A DNA stretch of 64,000 nt from DATBLQ01 sp036555325. GTDB taxonomy: Bacteria > Pseudomonadota > Alphaproteobacteria > Rhizobiales > Aestuariivirgaceae. Made by a program: the position numbers and the translations under genes. The notes below the pieces were generated by a model. The model did not search any database, was not told the origin of the DNA, and saw only the letters and a program-made list of their open reading frames with translations. Below are positions 61,411 to 64,000 of this stretch, one piece after another. Positions within the stretch are counted from its first letter, which is position 1. Each line of letters begins with the position of its first letter. The stretch covers positions 1 through 64,000 of the forward strand of contig DATBLQ010000038.1 of the NCBI GenBank assembly GCA_036555325.1. The letters run 5' to 3'.

Positions 61411-61416
61411 TATAAT
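61411..61416 (+). promoter_or_regulatory. Candidate -10 promoter element
   Basis: A perfect TATAAT in an AT-rich stretch about 50 bases before the small exported-protein gene. The matching -35 (TTAGAT at 61388-61393, 17-base spacing) is weak. The likely promoter for the 67-aa gene. Confidence 0.35.
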
Positions 61417-61465
61417 TTTTGAGTGTAGCACATGGTAGGAAACACTCTGACCGGAGGCATGCGCT

Positions 61466-61669
61466 ATGCTCAAACAATCCTACTCAATGTCTGGTCGCCT
61501 TCTTCCTAGTTTGACCCTTCTGGCGGTCGTCGCCTCGTTGGCGGTTGGATATGCGCTGAATGCCCAAGCGACGGGTTCCGGCACTTCGTCAGGTCAGTCC
61601 TCGTCTGACCGGCAGTCGATAAAAGATTCTGCAAAAAACTCCGGCAATTGGAATAAGACGCCGCGCTAG
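61466..61669 (+). CDS. Small exported or membrane-anchored protein, 67 aa
   Basis: The N-terminus has a hydrophobic segment (LLPSLTLLAVVASLAVGYAL), either a signal peptide ending near NAQA or a membrane anchor. The remaining 35 residues are Ser/Gly/Gln/Asn-rich and probably disordered (TGSGTSSGQSSSDRQSIKDS). GGAGG is well placed before the ATG and a TATAAT lies upstream, so expression is plausible. It converges on the dioxygenase gene. No family recognised. Confidence 0.55.
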   Translation: MLKQSYSMSGRLLPSLTLLAVVASLAVGYALNAQATGSGTSSGQSSSDRQSIKDSAKNSGNWNKTPR

Positions 61670-61677
61670 AGCGGTCG

Positions 61678-62541
61678 CTAGCTTGTGGCCCTGCCGTTCC
61701 TGACATATCCATCGAGCCAGGGGGTGCGGTAGCCGTCGCTCCGCCAGAGCACGGGAAAATAGCTCTCCTCCATTTCGACAGACCCCATTTTCTTGTAGCG
61801 GCTGTAGATATAGCCGACATGAGTGGGATGGAACCGGGCGTCAGAAGAAATGCAATGCGCGATGACTGCACGGCGAGGCTTGTCGCCCCTGTTGTCACGT
61901 GATCCGTGCCATACCCGGCCGTGATGAAAAACCGCAGATCCGGCCTTTATCTGGATTGGCACGATCTCGTACTTCGTCGCGCTGGCAGCTTCTGCCGCGG
62001 GATAGAGGTCGCTCAAGGGATCGTCGGGTGCATGAAATTGCTTGATGGGCGGGGCGATCGGCCACAGGTGCGAGCCCTGCACATATTCAATGGTCCCCTG
62101 GTGGGCCTTGGTATCGTCGAGCGTGATCCAACAGGTGAGCATTTCCGGAGGTTCAAGCCATTTGTTGTAGCTGTCATCCTGATGAAAGCCCAAGGGCCGC
62201 GCACCTGGCGGCTTCCAGATGATGTTGTCCTGACCGAGGCGAGCACCCGGCCAGCTGCGAAGTTTGGCCGCCGCTTCGCCAATGTCGGCGCGCAGGGCTA
62301 TCGAAGCGATGGTGAGATCGGACTTCCACGCGTTGCAGATCTGGCGAGTCAGATCCTCGCGGTCGCGGCCCATCCTCCAGTTCCACTCGTCGGGATAAAG
62401 GCCAGTCTCAAACTTGCCGGAAAACAGCGGCTCGAAGCAGTTGCGGGCAGCTTCGACCGTCGAGGCGTCGAGGACGTTGGCGACGGTAACAAATCCATTG
62501 CGCTGAAACTCGCCAATCTGGTCTTCCGTGAGGGAGATCAT
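61678..62541 (-). CDS. Phytanoyl-CoA dioxygenase (PhyH) family protein
   Basis: A 287-aa Fe(II)/2-oxoglutarate-dependent oxygenase. The PhyH core is visible: FQRNGFVTVANVLDASTVEA, the metal HxD in PLGFHQDDSYNKWLEPPEML, TLDDTKAHQGTIEYVQGSHL, and the distal His in AVFHHGRVWHGSRDNRGDKP followed by the Arg for 2-oxoglutarate (RRAVIAHCIS). The substrate is unknown; bacterial members hydroxylate many small molecules. ATG 62541 overlaps the stop of the EamA transporter gene (ATGA), so the two are coupled. Confidence 0.87.
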   Translation of the reverse strand: MISLTEDQIGEFQRNGFVTVANVLDASTVEAARNCFEPLFSGKFETGLYPDEWNWRMGRDREDLTRQICNAWKSDLTIASIALRADIGEAAAKLRSWPGARLGQDNIIWKPPGARPLGFHQDDSYNKWLEPPEMLTCWITLDDTKAHQGTIEYVQGSHLWPIAPPIKQFHAPDDPLSDLYPAAEAASATKYEIVPIQIKAGSAVFHHGRVWHGSRDNRGDKPRRAVIAHCISSDARFHPTHVGYIYSRYKKMGSVEMEESYFPVLWRSDGYRTPWLDGYVRNGRATS

Positions 62542-63404
62542 GCAGTTGCCTGTTCTAGCAGGGTTAGCGCTGCGACGCCGGCAAAAGTTAAAACTATGCC
62601 GACCCACCTCAGCGGCGCAACACGCTCGCCAAGAAACAGCCAGGCGAGAAGTATTGCAATAACTCCGGCCGCCGATGCCGTGACGATCGCGAGCTCGGGC
62701 TGAGGGGTATGGCCGCCGAGATTGAGCATTGAAAGGGCAAGCACGTCGAGCCCGCCCATCAGGAGTAGAAATGGCAGCCAGACTGATGGAAAGTGCAAGG
62801 GCCTCTCAGCCGCCAACAGAACGAGCGCCACGATCGCTGCGCTGCCGCCAATGCGAGACAGCCAAGTTGCGGGAATAGCGCCGTAGATGGTGGCTGCATA
62901 CTGGCCGATGAAGTTTCCTATGGCAAAGGCGAAATGCGACAACAGCGCGAAGCCAATGGCGCGAGTGGAGTTGTGAGACGCGAGCTTCTGCTCCTGACCG
63001 GTCTTCGCAACCACCACAACTCCCGCAATCACCAGTGCTGCGCAAAGGATTTGCCACACAGTCGGCGGTCGGCCTGCAAGTGCGCCAAAAATGAGGGACG
63101 TAGCGGGGTAAGACATGACGATGGGAAGGGCAAGGGAGACAGAGCCGCTGGTCATGGCCGCAAACAACCAAATAGTGGCGACTGCCAACAGGACCCCCGA
63201 TAAAAGCGGTAACCACATCTGAGCGGTGGATGCTGAAGGGAAAGTGCCGGCAATCGCGATCCACAGGCTGAGGAGAAACAGCCCAAAAACCGTAACCGCG
63301 GCGGCGGTCTTAAGCGCACCAATGCGGGAACTCGCCTGCGCTCCGATGACATCATGAACCCCCCAGGCCATCGCGGCGATAAGTCCAAGCAAACCGGGGT
63401 TCAT
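62538..63404 (-). CDS. EamA/DMT-family transporter
   Basis: A 288-aa inner-membrane protein with ten helices in two EamA repeats, of the drug/metabolite transporter superfamily. Segments: LLGLIAAMAWGVHDVIGAQA at the start, ALPIVMSYPATSLIFGALAG ending repeat one, LLSHFAFAIGNFIGQYAATI opening repeat two, and AGVIAILLAWLFLGERVAPL near the end. The family moves amino acids, nucleosides and many metabolites. It is upstream of and coupled to the PhyH gene, and downstream of a GntR regulator on the same strand. Confidence 0.87.
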   Translation of the reverse strand: MNPGLLGLIAAMAWGVHDVIGAQASSRIGALKTAAAVTVFGLFLLSLWIAIAGTFPSASTAQMWLPLLSGVLLAVATIWLFAAMTSGSVSLALPIVMSYPATSLIFGALAGRPPTVWQILCAALVIAGVVVVAKTGQEQKLASHNSTRAIGFALLSHFAFAIGNFIGQYAATIYGAIPATWLSRIGGSAAIVALVLLAAERPLHFPSVWLPFLLLMGGLDVLALSMLNLGGHTPQPELAIVTASAAGVIAILLAWLFLGERVAPLRWVGIVLTFAGVAALTLLEQATA

Positions 63405-63443
63405 CTATTGCGACTTTCCGCCATGGGCATAGGCTGGAAGCAA

Positions 63444-64000
63444 TCAGGAGTCTTCAGCGCCGAGGAGATCCTGGCGCGCAGTTTCCAGATGTTTCGTGAT
63501 GCGATCGACGGCAGCCGCCACATCGCGGTTGCGGAGGGCGTGATAGATAGCGCGATGCTGCTCATTGTAGGAGCGGATTTTCGCGGGGGACAGAATGACC
63601 CGTTTCATTCGCTCCCATTGCGCTTGAGAACGGACATCGTTGATCTCCTGATAGATGTGCAGGATGAGCGGATTGCGCGAACAGCGGGCAAGCTGAAGGT
63701 GAAATTCCGAATCCCAACGGGTGAACCTGTCCTGGTCGGTCGATGCCGCTTCCAGCTGTTCGAGACAGCTCTCAATGCTGTCGAGGTCCTTTTGGGTCGC
63801 ATGAATTGTTGCAAGCCTGGTCATGTAGGGCTCAACGCCCAGCCGCGTTTCAATAAGCTGAAGCGGGCTGATGAGATCTGCGACATCCCCTGCAGTCGAC
63901 TGCAGAGGGCCGGCGAAATTGACGAATGTGCCGCTGCCGACGCGGCGAACGACAAGCCCCTTCTGTTCGAGCTGATCGAGAGCCTTCCTTATCGTTGAGC
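63444..64000 (-). CDS. GntR-family regulator, FCD type (N-terminus beyond window)
   Basis: Frame open from the right edge to TGA at 63444; about 185 codons are visible. The end of the winged helix-turn-helix is present (STIRKALDQLEQKGLVVRRV then GSGTFV), followed by the FCD ligand domain: LIETRLGVEPYMTRLATIHA, DSEFHLQLARCSRNPLILHI, YNEQHRAIYHALRNRDVAAA. The Asp/His positions of the FCD metal site can be recognised. About 40 residues of the DNA-binding domain are missing only because the window ends. It lies upstream of the EamA and PhyH genes and probably controls them. Confidence 0.85.
   Translation of the reverse strand, partial: STIRKALDQLEQKGLVVRRVGSGTFVNFAGPLQSTAGDVADLISPLQLIETRLGVEPYMTRLATIHATQKDLDSIESCLEQLEAASTDQDRFTRWDSEFHLQLARCSRNPLILHIYQEINDVRSQAQWERMKRVILSPAKIRSYNEQHRAIYHALRNRDVAAAVDRITKHLETARQDLLGAEDS

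Noticed and set aside
1..64000. CRISPR arrays, prophage, intact insertion sequences, replication origin
   Set aside because: No regular short repeats with spacers, no transposase, integrase or phage structural genes, and no origin-like repeat cluster were seen on reading both strands.

Overview
The window looks like chromosomal DNA of an alphaproteobacterium, most likely Hyphomicrobiales (Rhizobiales). Reasons: moderately high GC; a phnW-phnA-phnY phosphonate operon of the Sinorhizobium type; a host-attachment protein; an AraD1/GguC-type protein; GcvA-like LysR regulators; and many periplasmic-binding-protein transporters. Genes are mostly short operons on both strands, with two tRNA genes (Ile-CAU and Arg-UCG). 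No rRNA, CRISPR array, phage or intact insertion sequence is visible.

Layout. 0-8 kb: housekeeping and stress genes (YjbQ, EF-hand protein, flavodoxin-fold oxidoreductase, SIMPL protein, AMP nucleosidase). 8.2-13.3 kb: a decaying stretch beside tRNA-Ile, with cut-down remnants of an FAD-linked oxidase, hupE, an SRAP peptidase and probably zur, plus an orphan zinc-binding protein. 13.3-19.3 kb: an FbpABC-family transporter divergent from an inositol-monophosphatase-family gene; residues in the binding protein suggest a phosphorylated organic ligand rather than ferric iron. 19.3-22.1 kb: small envelope and stress proteins. 22-26 kb: creatininase-family gene divergent from a sugar-type ABC transporter that has no ATPase gene. 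26-28 kb: an unusual HIRAN-like / transmembrane / coiled-coil / TPR protein. 28-37 kb: an apparent catabolic island: D-aminoacylase-like amidohydrolase divergent from an SsuABC/NMT1-type importer followed by a VOC protein, a 395-aa protein of unknown family, an SDR and two Gfo/Idh/MocA dehydrogenases. 37-46 kb: VOC proteins, a LysR regulator, a histidine-rich secreted TPR protein, an epimerase, adenine deaminase, tRNA-Arg and an FAD monooxygenase.

47-59 kb is the most coherent system: use of 2-aminoethylphosphonate (AEP). A four-gene importer (binding protein, ATPase, two permeases) is preceded by two tandem Pho-box-like sites. It converges on an operon phnW-phnA-phnY, a Na/Pi cotransporter with PhoU-like domain, and a GpdQ-like phosphodiesterase, with a LysR regulator divergent from phnW. 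Together they would import AEP, convert it through phosphonoacetaldehyde and phosphonoacetate to acetate and phosphate, and handle the released phosphate.

59-64 kb holds a carbon-nitrogen hydrolase, an AraD1-family protein, a phytanoyl-CoA dioxygenase-like protein coupled to an EamA transporter, and the 3' part of a GntR/FCD regulator cut by the window edge. Everything here comes from reading sequence and translations; no database search was run, so family assignments rest on recognised motifs.
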